Below are positions 1 to 9,509 of a DNA stretch of 33,629 nucleotides, piece after piece. Below the pieces are notes generated by a model. It was given only the letters and a program-made list of their open reading frames with translations. It was not told where the DNA came from and made no database searches. Position numbers and translations under genes: made by a program. Numbering within the stretch: position 1 is the first letter of the stretch; the number at the start of each line of letters is the position of its first letter. Source of the DNA: Saccoglossus kowalevskii (taxonomy: Eukaryota; Hemichordata; Enteropneusta; Harrimaniidae); NCBI RefSeq assembly GCF_000003605.2, contig NW_003157227.1, forward strand, positions 542,154 to 575,782, in the 5' to 3' direction.

Positions 1-491
1 GGAGATGAAATTAACAAACAGATTTAGTATTTTAAGCATCAGAGATCATCTCAAAAAATGTATTAATTTCAGGCATATAGCATATATATAGTAAAAGCAT
101 ATTAAATCATCAGCATAGATATATACCGATACTGTAAAATGACTAATTTTCACTGGGTTTAAATTTTGCTGATTTACCATTTCAGGCACATTCAGTGAGT
201 TTTAAATTCACGGTTTTATCATTTAGATAATGTGTTCTATGCTAAATTTTACATATTCTCTGGGTTTTAATTCAGTGCATTTTTCAGTCAGCGAAATAAG
301 CAAAATTAAACTCCAGTGAATAGTTAACCCCTTTACAGTATTCCATCATTCATCTAAGATAATTATAATATTGAATGGAATTGACAAAACATATCTAATG
401 CTTAAATTTTGAACTGAATACACATAGTTACAGAAGCATTAACAGATTCTGCAGATAAACTCAAAAACATACAAACTTAATAAGCACATAC
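1..491 (-). other. KISH-B intron 2 (3' end outside window)
   Basis: After the donor at 491 the minus strand shows no further KISH coding sequence (no match to the conserved second-helix block that ends in VLFIK). The remaining exon must lie beyond the left edge. The stretch contains one miniature transposon (130-340) and otherwise unremarkable AT-rich DNA. Confidence 0.8.
130..340. mobile_element. Palindromic miniature element, variant of the CTGTAAAA family
   Basis: The element starts TACTGTAAAATGACTAATTT and ends with the inverse of TACTGTAAAGGGGTTAACTA. The two ends pair imperfectly for about 50 bases, including CACTGG and TTTAATTTTGCTNATTT on both sides. Structure, size (211 bp) and the terminal TACTGTAAA resemble the family at 12,098 and elsewhere in this window, but the interior differs, so it is a related subfamily or an old copy. 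It has no coding capacity. TA flanks would fit a Tc1/mariner-type target site. Confidence 0.65.
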
Positions 492-623
492 CTTTGTAGA
501 AGACGCCCATAAAGCCCTTCTTGTCAGATAAAAACCACTGTTTCAATTTAGGAACTCTCTTCATGTAGGCACAGGTGCATATAATGAGTAGTGCCAACAC
601 TAGGAGACCGTCAAATGAATAAA
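492..623 (-). CDS. TMEM167B: KISH-B (TMEM167B) exon 2
   Basis: This exon encodes most of a KISH-domain (DUF1242) protein, a very small two-helix membrane protein of the early secretory pathway and Golgi; the Drosophila member is named kish. Read on the minus strand the peptide includes [20 protein letters not shown], then [10 protein letters not shown] and [13 protein letters not shown]. From memory this matches vertebrate KISH-B (VYSLDGILV, CTCAYFKKVPRLK, SEKKGVWGVFYK) better than KISH-A, which lacks the VPRLK segment. The hydrophobic stretch [15 protein letters not shown] is the first membrane helix. The acceptor is TTGACAG before position 623 and the donor is GTATGT at 491-486. Both junctions are phase 1, so the split codons fit V (after MTN) and A/G (after YK). 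The second helix lies in a third exon, not in the window. Reading past 492 adds a short unrelated tail ending in a stop, which is intron. Family assignment is strong. Confidence 0.93.
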
Positions 624-889
624 CTGTCAATAAATAGTACAATGATTTAGTGCAATGATGGATTTACGAAACATGTATACATGATACATCACTGTCTTCC
701 CAGTGGTAAATTACCTCTATATTTAAGCTGTCAAAGGGTCCTGTTGTGCTAGCTAGAGAGGTGTTGAAGAAAGCATAGAGGGGTGTAGTTTATACCTAAA
801 AACCATGTAGTTATGGTGACAGGTGACAGGCAATAGACACTGGGACGATTGCTGTAGTATGGCAAACTCCATTATTCCAATATATTTCA

Positions 890-975
890 GATAACTGAAG
901 TGTTCTTAGGAAGGGCATATACAATTAAATATTGGAAGCGTTTGAAAGTAGGGATAGGGTTAGGGGTGGGGATAC
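890..975. repeat. Dispersed repeat, copy 1
   Basis: The segment beginning ATAACTGAAGTGTTCTTAGG and ending in TAGGGTTAGGGG aligns with 17,999-18,066, which begins ATAACTATAAGTGTTCTTAT and also runs into GGGTTAGGG. The shared core includes AGTGTTCTTA, ACAATTAAAT/ATAATTAAAT and a GCG-containing step. Two copies about 17 kb apart on the same strand suggest a fragment of an interspersed element whose ends I cannot fix. Confidence 0.55.
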
Positions 976-1029
976 AAAAGGAACTCCAAATACATTTTCC
1001 AAATAAAATTTTGTCATAGATACTAATGT

Positions 1030-1061
1030 GGAGAATATCTCCTGATTTGGAGATATTCTCC
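1030..1061. repeat. Perfect 13-bp inverted repeat (hairpin)
   Basis: GGAGAATATCTCC is followed by a six-base loop TGATTT and then its exact reverse complement GGAGATATTCTCC. Each arm is also nearly self-palindromic. It lies in KISH-B intron 1. It may be the centre of a decayed foldback element; no function can be inferred. Confidence 0.8.
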
Positions 1062-1334
1062 TTTTCGGGAAAAAAAAGTGTCTTGCTCAAGTTGCAGACA
1101 TAGATTCGTTATTTACATTTGTTTTCGATTTTTAGAAATTGAAACAATTGTACCTGAGTTTAATAAAGATGTTTACAAACTGAACATCATGATCAAATAG
1201 AACTGCAAACCATGGTTACAAGCATTATGTAATTCACATATTAGCAGGAACCATCATGGTCCACGTTGAATGAAACGCTGATGAATTAAAAAAAAAGTGA
1301 ATGGTATTATACCGTCAAATGTTGTTTTACCTAC

Positions 1335-1344
1335 CGTTAGTCAT
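1335..1344 (-). CDS. TMEM167B: KISH-B (TMEM167B) exon 1, coding part
   Basis: The coding part of the first exon is only ten bases: ATG ACT AAC G, giving M-T-N and the first base of a valine codon, followed at once by a GTAGGT donor at 1334-1329. It joins in phase to the exon at 623-492 to give MTNVYSFDG, which mirrors the MTNVYSLDG start I recall for vertebrate KISH-B. Match of sequence, phase and splice site together makes this convincing although the exon is tiny and would be missed by an ORF scan. The 5' untranslated part must extend toward 1345-1700, so the transcript starts between this gene and the divergent SH3 gene. Confidence 0.85.
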
Positions 1345-1710
1345 TGTTCGATTTGGGTCACTGGGTCTGTAGTATGTTATCTATACATGTGGACTTGAAA
1401 TGTGAGTTCATATGTCCAAAAACGCTCAAAATCGCCGAAAATCAACAGAAGCCTAATGTTTACGTGTAAACGGAAACGGCTATAGACATTACGTTGAGAG
1501 AATTCTGGGATGGGGTCACCGTATGCAAATCACGGTCAAAAAAATCAGCAACTTGTTTCCAGCTGCCGAAGTCAACACACTCTGGGTCTGTAGTCTGCGA
1601 GTAATCGAGATCGATTCCGCCGCGAAACTCGTCTTGCAATTTCACTGGCTGTTGTTTTACACGTCGGACTAATGTTGTGCTTTTAAACTGTAACGGAAAC
1701 GGCAGAGATA
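1345..1710. promoter_or_regulatory. Probable bidirectional promoter between KISH-B and the SH3 gene
   Basis: The start codons of two divergent genes are separated by 366 bases. From about 1430 the stretch is visibly richer in CpG than the surrounding DNA (for example GATCGATTCCGCCGCGAAAC and ACACGTCGG), as expected for an unmethylated housekeeping promoter. Both 5' untranslated regions must be contained here. I see no clear TATA box. The two halves share similar segments (1357-1480 against 1582-1702), which suggests an old local duplication. A minus-strand reading frame at 1645-1460 falls inside and is listed separately. Confidence 0.6.
1460..1645 (-). other. 61-codon open frame in the divergent promoter, status unclear
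   Basis: An ATG-started frame on the minus strand begins MKLQDEFRGGIDLDYSQTTD, has an ordinary coding-like composition (GSWKQVADFFDRDLHTV) and stops at TAA. It lies upstream of KISH-B exon 1 on the same strand, so it may be an upstream frame in the KISH-B 5' leader, part of an alternative first exon (several GT dinucleotides could act as donors), or chance in a GC-richer promoter. I do not recognise the peptide. The overlap with a partly duplicated promoter favours chance or leader sequence. Confidence 0.25.
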
Positions 1711-1878
1711 ATGGAACTTTACGAGGCCAAGTTCGACTACGAAAAGGAGCGAGACGATGTTTTGAGCTTCCGGAAAGGTGACCAGTTCGAAATTACGCAC
1801 AAGCCCGACAGTAAATGGTGGGCTGCCAAACGAGTTAGTGACAACGCAATGGGATATGTACCAGCCTTGTACCTACAG
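1711..1878 (+). CDS. Exon 1: N-terminal SH3 domain
   Basis: The exon codes for 56 residues that form an almost complete SH3 domain, a module that binds proline-rich PxxP peptides. Visible hallmarks are the ALYDY-like motif AKFDY (residues 6-10), the acidic RT loop ERDDVLSF (13-20), KGD (22-24), the double tryptophan WW (36-37), and GYVPALYL (48-55) with the ligand-binding Pro51 and Tyr54. ATG 1711 is chosen because the frame is stopped by TAA at 1684-1686 and the domain begins directly after it. The exon ends in phase 0 at CTACAG before GTAAAA. I cannot name an orthologue from the SH3 alone; several adaptor families are similar. Confidence 0.93.
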
Positions 1879-2043
1879 GTAAAACATTAACACTCAAATA
1901 TAAGACTAAGCCGCAAAAGAAGTGCATATTGTCACTCAGCATTGGTAGAAATATATAAGGGAATGTCTTTTTTTTCTACAATTTTGGCGTCTTTTAATAA
2001 TATTCCCGTAGATTCGATATCGTTTCCGTAATTTTTCTTCCAG

Positions 2044-2097
2044 CACACCAAAGACCGCGTTGTTGGTAGATTAATACCAGAAGATATACGAAAATCG
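2044..2097 (+). CDS. Exon 2: short linker after the SH3 domain
   Basis: An 18-codon, phase 0-0 exon reads HTKDRVVGRLIPEDIRKS, with acceptor TTCTTCCAG and donor GTAAAT. It closes the SH3 fold region (final strand and exit) and introduces a basic/acidic linker. It is a multiple of three, so skipping it would keep the frame. The frame continuity and the good pyrimidine tract before it support it; no family motif is visible within it. Confidence 0.8.
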
Positions 2098-3924
2098 GTA
2101 AATATTTTGTTTATTGTTGTGCTTGACTTGATTCAATTATTAATTATATCCCCCCTTCTTACCACCTTGGCCCCTCCCTTTTATTTCCAGCGTAATACCA
2201 TTGCTGTCTTCTCTCATTAACAAACTTATCTTTTCAGCGACCTGCATATCATGTTTTGGTTAGTTATTACCTAGTCGTTGTTACAGTAGAAACTATTCAA
2301 GAACACTGGTATATTGATACATAGTGGGTGGTTTAAATAAACCACGTATTTTCACTTTTACAAATGTGCACATTCCATAGTAGCACTACCCAGCCACATA
2401 CTACATACTTATGTGTCATTTAGTTTGTACTGTCAAGACCGACATACGGATACAATAAACATAATATTTCAACAGAACTGAGGCATGTTAAACAGTTCTG
2501 TCTGCCTGTCACTGGGGCAGTCAAGGCCCCCTCAGAGATAGATTCCTGATACAAAGATCTTTTATCAGCACTCTGAGCGTCTATTGTATTGTGTAAAAAA
2601 ACATGAGTCAGAAACCATCGAAATTCAATGAAAGTATTCTTTTGTGAGAAATGTCTTTAAAGCGAGTACAGAAAATAGCTATTGTAAAATCTATAAGGTG
2701 CCACATCTAGTAGTAGTATATTCTAGGTGTTTAAATTAAAACAAAAAAATGTGTCATGCAGACTTACTTCCTTGTGTTGGTACACAGCAAAAACTACTGT
2801 GCATACATTTTGAATAATTTATGGATAAATACTAATTGCAATTACATGTAGAGGAAGTCAGGTGATGGTGTAAATCTGTTTTCAGGAAGTAAGTGTTGAT
2901 AAATGACATTTATAACAAAAGGGAAAGAATTATTATCTTGGGGGGGTCAATTTATTTTAAGAACTATAATACACGATTTATTCATTATGTTGAAATGCCC
3001 GGCAAACTTTTGCATATTTTAGCAATAATCAGTTTATATTTTATTTCAAAATTGCAAATACCAGACTTGAATCGGTATGTAGGTATATTTAACATGCTTC
3101 TAGTTGCATAATTCTCTTCTTGTATATGCTTAAAAAAATCTAAAATATCTCATGGTGAGACATCAGAATTGGATATGATTTATTTACTGTTGATTTACTT
3201 ATTACAAGGCTTATTTTAGTATTATCGGTATTTATTCGTTTGTGAGTGTTATTTCAAATTTATGCACAACGTAATGCCTTCATCTGAGTTGGATTTAATT
3301 GGGCATGAAACTAAGCAACATCAGACTTGATTCCTGCTCAGTAATTTATTATGTAATACAGAATGAGCATTTATCAGTAATCCTGTAATCAGTTTGATTA
3401 GATGCTGTGAACCGTGAGAATACCTGGCTTTGGATTAGATTTTCGGGGTCTGTTGTATTTTGTACGCATATTTGTTTATTTGCTTCAGTAGACCAGCAGG
3501 TCATGTTTTTTTATCATGTGTGTGCATTACCCAAGTGAATTTGTCTTGCCATAAGTGTTTATTATTGTTGTCAGTATAACACTGTCAACCTTCTTAATGC
3601 TGGCTTTTTCTGAATGTAATATTATACCTTGTATACTGTGATATACCATACCCAGCTTGTATTTTAGGTTCACAGTTGTTGTAATTTATATTATTGAAAT
3701 AACAAATTAAGCCCTTTGCCCTTCAATTAATAATTAACTGCATACTATACTCACTTAATTTGATTTATATGCACCAGAGTTATTTTCAAATTAACAATTT
3801 TTGTAGTGGCATTTGTTTTCAGTTCATTGTTAAATTGAAAATTTATATATAAATTAAGATATAAACATATTTATTATGAAAGATAACAATTTAAATGTAA
3901 AATAAATGAAGGAAATACTAGTAC
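2098..3924 (+). other. Intron 2, first part: no features
   Basis: AT-rich intronic DNA with no credible coding frame. A run of GGGGGG near 2940 and short (T)n and (A)n runs are the only low-complexity tracts. I see no repeat with both ends. Confidence 0.6.
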
Positions 3925-4072
3925 TACTGTATTTGCTCTATTAGAGTTGCATCTCCAGTAGAACATGAACCAAAAAGTGCATTTATTGTATGGTGGATCA
4001 TTAAATAATAGTAAAGACACACCTCTCTCTCTATATGTCATGTACACATGCACTACTAATAGAGCAAATATG
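3925..4072. mobile_element. Miniature element, TTTGCTCTATTAGA family, complete copy
   Basis: The left end reads TATTTGCTCTATTAGAGTTG and the right end is its inverse, pairing with ATATTTGCTCTATTAGTAGT and then GTGCATG, an inverted repeat of about 25 bases around a 100-base core. Homologous left halves occur at 13,173, 21,993 and 26,696; they share the interior AAAGTGCATTTATT and GGATCATTAAA-type segments. It is a non-autonomous DNA element without coding capacity. The target duplication is not clear. Confidence 0.7.
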
Positions 4073-5431
4073 ATGTATGCTGTCTCTTAGAGGGCTTGGG
4101 CACAGCAGGCAAAGAGTTTGCCTGGACGCTATTCGAAAATACAGTTTTTTCTATACTATTTTTATATGCTAAAGCAACTTTCTCATATTTTGTTTTAAAA
4201 ATGGGTGCCCACTCTATTCTGAAGGTCAAACCTTGCTGTAAGGTACATATGATTTTGGAATGGACCTACTTACTGGTGCTCATACTTGAGTGTATGTGTA
4301 CAGATGTTATTTTTGAGAACATGCATGTTTGTAATTAGTCATAATCAAAATATTATTATTCTACGTATGCCAGGTATGAAAAACATAATAAATCATTGTT
4401 ATGGTGTCCACCAGTGCCTTGATGGGGTAGGCTTTTAAAGTTGTTTGAATTTCTAGGTAGCTATGTAAAATTATTTTGTTTGCATTTGTTTCCACCCCAT
4501 GTTATAGATAGTAGTGAACTTTTTGCATGGAGCTAAATGTTTACTATGCCGGTATTGATTGCTTGTAAAATATTTGTCCAACAAACTGACAAGTACTAAA
4601 GGCAAACTGTCACCTTGAAATACTGTGCTATTCTATTCACAATGTTTTAAGCAGTCACTTTGCTTTTATTTAGTTGTTTATAAATGTTTTATTGAATCCA
4701 GTTTATAGAATCTTAAAATTCAAGGATCCGCTATTCTTGATGTAAATAATACGCTATTGTGAAATTTAACCAACATGTACAGTGGTATATAATTAAATGA
4801 CACGTGCCAATCATTCTGATTTTTTACACAAAATTAATGTTAACAATAATAATGATATTAATCCTGTCTCTTTTTTTTCATATTAATAATGCAAGTTAAT
4901 AATCTTTTATTTTGACCGGCTGTTTACATGTTGGAAACAACGGCTGTTTCATACATCCAATAAAAAAATAATGTTGACCTAGATATGTAAATAGTATACC
5001 AATGAATGGCAAAGGCATAATTTTGGGACTCAAATATAAATTTTAAACTTGAATCCTGTTTAGTTATATTTGAAACTTTAGATTCAATAAAGAAAGGGAT
5101 TTCACTGTTCTTTCTGAAAAGCCAAGGGATACCAATTTTGTTTTTACTTTTTAATCCCTGTATTCTTGTACCAAACTGTCTTTTGTAGTACCAAATGAAT
5201 AAACAGAGGGTCATATATCAGGTCACATGGCCTATTTCATGCAAATATCTAGAAATTATTTTTATGAATTCTTCCATAAATTATTAAACTATTGTCATAT
5301 GTGTATAGCCTAAAATTTTAACTTGTGTGTTTTCATTAGTATTGCCATGGTCATTATTTACTTACTATTACTGTATTTACATTGTACTTTATTCATAGTT
5401 TATGCACTTTCCTAAAATACAGAAGTGCATC
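4073..5431 (+). other. Intron 2, unannotated stretch
   Basis: Contains open frames of 80 codons (plus, 4096-4338) and 96 codons (minus, 5214-4924), but both have AT-driven composition, no recognised motif, and no flanking splice signals that fit the gene. I regard it as plain intron. Confidence 0.55.
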
Positions 5432-5622
5432 TAGACTTGCATACAGTCCCTTGTTTATTTTTGGTCGTTTTTGTCTATAAAATACAAATTTTATGAGAGT
5501 GTATAAATGGTGATAACCCGCTTTTTACAGTAACTCAGCTTTCACCATTTATACACTCCCATAACATTTTATTTTATTGAAAAAACAACAAAAAATAAAC
5601 AAGTGACTGTATCCAAGTCTTA
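5432..5622. mobile_element. Foldback miniature element, TAGACTTGCAT family, copy 1
   Basis: The element begins TAGACTTGCATACAGTCCCT and ends with the inverse of TAAGACTTGGATACAGTCAC. The two arms pair over about 75 bases (including TTGTTTATTTTT and GTGTATAAATGGTG), leaving a short loop, so the whole element is a hairpin. It is flanked by AGTGCATC on the left and GGTGCATC on the right, seven to eight bases of target duplication. The length of the duplication and the TAG end are hAT-like. A second copy is at 9,141-9,376. Confidence 0.8.
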
Positions 5623-7584
5623 GGTGCATCTATGGTCAATATCAGTAATATTTGATTGATTCAGTAGAAAACAAATTTGATTTTTGGTTTATATGCACTT
5701 TTATTGAAGATGAATGTCTAATATAAAAAATATGATATATGGATTTCAAAAATGAAAAAAAAATTCGACGCAGCTCATGTACCTTTAAATAAGGTTCAAT
5801 TAGAAATTTTTTGTCTATAGATTGAGAAATGTTTAACATGTGCCTAAAATAACCCTGATACAGATTACAATGTAATGAAAATGCAAAACATCTACACCAT
5901 ATCTGATGATAGCAATTAATCATTGTCATTAATATTATAATGTACTGTCATATAATAACGAAGCTATTTAGAATTTATGATGATAAATTGAGCTACTCAC
6001 ACCTGGACCCTGACACAATTCTTTATTATGTATTGTAAATAACATAACATAAAATTTGAAAATTATTCTGCTTGTGTGATGAAAATAAAAAGATGCCCCT
6101 ATGGCCTTTTCACTTTTTCTTTTATTTCTATTTGACACTTTGCAACGTGTAATACATTCAATTGTACCTACATGTTCACTTTATTTTACTGTAAGCCGTT
6201 TCGATGTCGCTAGGGACAAACCTTCTTGAATTTTTCGAGTCCAGAAGCTTCAACATTTTGTAGCAGTGAACATTTTATTGAGATCTTTAATTAAAATCAA
6301 GAAAAATTTATCATAGTGAAAAGTAAATGGTTAACAGTATCTAAATTGACTGTATCTGTAAATTGGAGCATTTACTAGTACATGTATTATAAATTTAAAA
6401 AAAAATTCAAGTACATGTTTTTAGCATCTATTTTGTTCTTATCACCCAGACTTATCATTAATCATATTGTATGCTATGTTAAACATGTGGAGTATTTATG
6501 TTCAGACATGCATGCATTTATGTCTAAATTATACTACATGTATTAAAAAAGCTCTGACTTCCCAACGCTTGTTGGTTTTCTCGATTTACTCGTACAAATA
6601 TATATTAGTGATTATTGATGTAAAAAAGCAGTACAGTTCAATGAGTTGTTTTGAATTTTTTTGTTTTTTAAGTGTTACCGGTACTTTTATTTCTTTATTT
6701 GACATGTGTATATATCTGCATCATAGAGTGGTGTCAGTGATACTTATTTATTGTATCAGCCTTGTTAAACCTGTTACATATTACCCCCGGTAGTATAATA
6801 TGAAAAATGGGAAATTGTTACTTGATACAATGATAATATGCCATGTGCAAAGAAGCACATGTGATACATGCCAGATGAAGTCAAACTGAATCATAATATG
6901 AATGTATTAATTAAGATTAGGTTCATATTTACTGGGTATATATATTATGGATGAATGCATTTATCGTTTAAATTTGTGTACTATATGATTTGATTTAAAT
7001 ATATTTACAGGAGATTACTGGAATGCTAATCTCACACGACTATTCTCATCCAAAAATAGGCCACTTTTATAAATATAAAAAAAAATGGCCGTTATAATAA
7101 TAACACAATTTTTTTAGTGCGTATTTAAAATACAGGTACTTTATAAACACTTTGTGCAAATTAAATTATGTATTTTTTGAAAAAAATAATACACCACAAT
7201 GATACACCACAATTCTCCTAATTAGAACTCCTAACATGTGCTAGTCTGGACGACAGAAGTTGAGGTTATTGCACAATATCTGCAGTGTGTAGTTCATGAC
7301 TTACATGATCCATAGATCAAGTGACAACATATGCATACTTCATCCAGTTATGAACATCAAGTGTAATACTCCATAATAGTAACCACAACTATTACCATAT
7401 TTCTTGTCTGGCATGCAAGTGTACTTTAATTTTGTGTATTGTCCTCACATGATTGTGTGCCTAGCTATGTTGGTATTTCAACAGGTGGTTCGATAAGCTA
7501 GCTACCAGCAACAGTTACAATGTAACCTATTTGATATTGAGAATGATGGTAATATGACTAATTGATTTTACTAGAAGTGTTCAT
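5623..7584 (+). other. Intron 2, unannotated stretch
   Basis: AT-rich DNA with several chance frames (for example minus 5929-5642, plus 6467-6793) that lack motifs. No complete repeat element was found. Confidence 0.5.
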
Positions 7585-7634
7585 GCCCCCCTCTCCCACA
7601 TCTGTAGAGGTACACCTTGCTACTCTGTGGTTAC
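7585..7634. repeat. Direct repeat flanking a miniature element, left copy
   Basis: TGCCCCCCTCTCCCACATCT followed by GTAGAGGTACACCTTGCTACTCTGTGGTTA recurs at 7828-7884 as a C-run followed by CACCTGTAGAGGCACACCTT and TCTATTCTATGGTTA. The two copies sit on either side of the palindromic element at 7635-7825. Confidence 0.65.
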
Positions 7635-7825
7635 TACTGTACTCGGTTTTAGCTAGAATTAATTTTTGCTGAAAAAACAATTTGGGTGTTTTGTATGAAA
7701 TTTATTTTCACCGATTTCAGATTAGTTGTATGTAAAATATAGGAAAAAAGGTATATCTACTGAATCATGCCTTTAGTGAAAATAGCGAAAATTAATTCCT
7801 AGCAAAAATAAAGTATTTTTCAGTA
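7635..7825. mobile_element. Palindromic CTGTAAAATAC-family element, diverged copy
   Basis: Matches the family pattern of AGCTAGAATTAATTTTTGCT near the left end, TTTGGGTGTTTTGTATGAAA and TTTATTTTCACC inside, and GCAAAAATAAAGTATTTTTC at the right end. The left terminus TACTGTACTCGG has diverged from TACTGTAAAATAC. It is an old copy of the family seen at 12,098, 19,121, 24,651 and 31,785. Confidence 0.75.
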
Positions 7826-7827
7826 TA

Positions 7828-7884
7828 TGCCCCCCCCCCCCCCCACCTGTAGAGGCACACCTTTCTATTCTATGGTTATTATAT
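7828..7884. repeat. Direct repeat flanking a miniature element, right copy, with poly-C
   Basis: Right-hand copy of the 7585-7634 segment. It differs mainly by a 15-base C homopolymer (7830-7844) where the left copy has a shorter C/T run. Confidence 0.65.
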
Positions 7885-9140
7885 CAGTTACTTTATGTAC
7901 TCATGGCCCTTATAAGTCTATCTGGCTTGGGGTGAAAGTTCTGCATCTGGAGAATTCTAATGTTTTGCCTCAATGCTTAATTGTATACAAACATGATCAA
8001 TCAAATTAGTTTTCTTGGTTCATACAGTCTAAATGTGTTGTTAATAAATGTGCGACCCTCAGTTAGGAACCACACCTAACAGGAACACTCGTCACCACAA
8101 TAGATGTAGTCTCATTTCAATGCTGCTAAAAATTCAGAGGTCAACACCTGGAGGAATTTATCTATTTGAATTTACCGTGTCAGGCATGGTTGCCTATATA
8201 CTGTCTGTCTACATGTATGTGTTTGTTGGTGTATTTTAATTAGATAATTTAGGTTGACTGAATCAGTGTAGCATGACTAGACTCTGATGAATTTTTAAGC
8301 TCGCATGTTGAATATTGACAGCATTTTGTGTGTCATATTTCAAGTATCCATGTTACATGCAAAAATAAGTTATATGCTCGCTGGATTAAATATTGTTTAC
8401 ACTTACATAAATAGCTATAGCTCAGTGAAAATTACGTTTTTACTTATCTCTCTGTTGATAATGGGATATCACTCACAATTTGAATTTCTGTATTAAAAAA
8501 ATGCACCTAATTCATGGCAAAAATATCTAATATATTTTTCTGAAAATGCCTCATAGTAAATAAATCTGTGAAAAAATTATCTAACATTGTACTTTTATAC
8601 ATTATCTTTTGAAAGTCACCAATGCAGTCAGATGGGGCTTCTGACATCATGATCTTTGTACACTTTGAGCCCTGGACACGGAGGACAGTACTCGTATTGA
8701 TAGGGTCATGCTTATACAGGATGTGCTTTTTTGTGTATGTATCCATGTTCCAAAAATGTCTGGCCATGTTTTTACATTTCCATGGCCACTGGTGTATCGC
8801 TAGTGATTTATGACTTTGAGTGTGTCCTTATTAACATAGACATGTGGCTCACAAAGAACTTCTACATTTTAACAAATACAATAATTGCAGTGTCAATGTA
8901 CAGTATAAACTCAAGTAGCTGAACTTTGACCTTGTAGTTTTATTCATTTCCAGGTTGCCCAAAGTGGGTCAATGGTTATTGTTACATGTGGGTGTTGACA
9001 TCAAATCAAATTCTAGGGAGGGCCAGTACGAGTACTAGTGGGGTACCCAACCTCAAAGTTCATGTTTTACTTCTTCATTTGTTCTGGTGAAGGGAAATTA
9101 TCACTCTTGGGGATTTCAAGTGTTTATTTTAGCAAACACA
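7885..9140 (+). other. Intron 2, unannotated stretch
   Basis: Several overlapping 60-86 codon frames on both strands around 8,300-8,920 are chance frames in AT-rich DNA; the minus frame at 8767-8507 has no recognisable domain. No repeat with definable ends was seen. Confidence 0.5.
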
Positions 9141-9376
9141 TAGACTTGCATACAGTCCCTTGTTTAATTGTTTTTGTTTTCTCAATAAAATAAAATGTTG
9201 TGGGGGTGTAAATGGCAAAAGCCAAGTTACAAAAAAACATCATACCTGAAGCTTATGACTAATTTGTGCGGTAACCCAACTTTCGCAGTAACTTGTCTTT
9301 CGCCATTTACACCCCACAACATTTTATTCTATTGAGAAAACAACAACAAATAAACAAGGGACTTTATGCAAGTCTA
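9141..9376. mobile_element. Foldback miniature element, TAGACTTGCAT family, copy 2
   Basis: Starts TAGACTTGCATACAGTCCCT and ends with the inverse of TAGACTTGCATAAAGTCCCT. Arms of about 90 bases pair through AAATAAAATGTTGTGG and GTGTAAATGGC. The element is flanked by GCAAACACA on both sides (9132-9140 and 9377-9385), a clean target-site duplication of 8-9 bases, consistent with hAT-type transposition. The clean duplication and well-matched arms suggest it is younger than the copy at 5,432. Confidence 0.88.
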
Positions 9377-9509
9377 GCAAACACAAGAAAAACTTGAGTC
9401 AGTGCAAAGATACTTACAAGATTGTACCTGATTGGCCACACATCTTCAACATTTTGTTTTTATGAAAATTGCCAATTTTCAAGGGTTCTTTTTCAAACAA
9501 TTCTGCTCA

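Larger units (their letters stand above)
624..1334 (-). other. KISH-B intron 1
   Basis: This is the intron between the ten-base coding first exon and exon 2. It holds a repeat shared with 17,999-18,066 (around 890-975) and a perfect hairpin at 1030-1061. No other coding signal was seen. Confidence 0.75.

Noticed and set aside
439-491. Continuation of the KISH-B frame to a stop at 439
   Set aside because: A consensus GTATGT donor follows the conserved FYK block exactly where the family's conserved sequence stops matching.
4096-6793. Frames of 80-108 codons in intron 2 (4096-4338 plus, 5214-4924 minus, 5929-5642 minus, 6467-6793 plus)
   Set aside because: Composition is that of translated AT-rich DNA, with no motifs and no matching splice phases.
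8507-8922. Mutually overlapping frames on both strands
   Set aside because: No domain, and the overlap on opposite strands with low-complexity composition is typical of chance.
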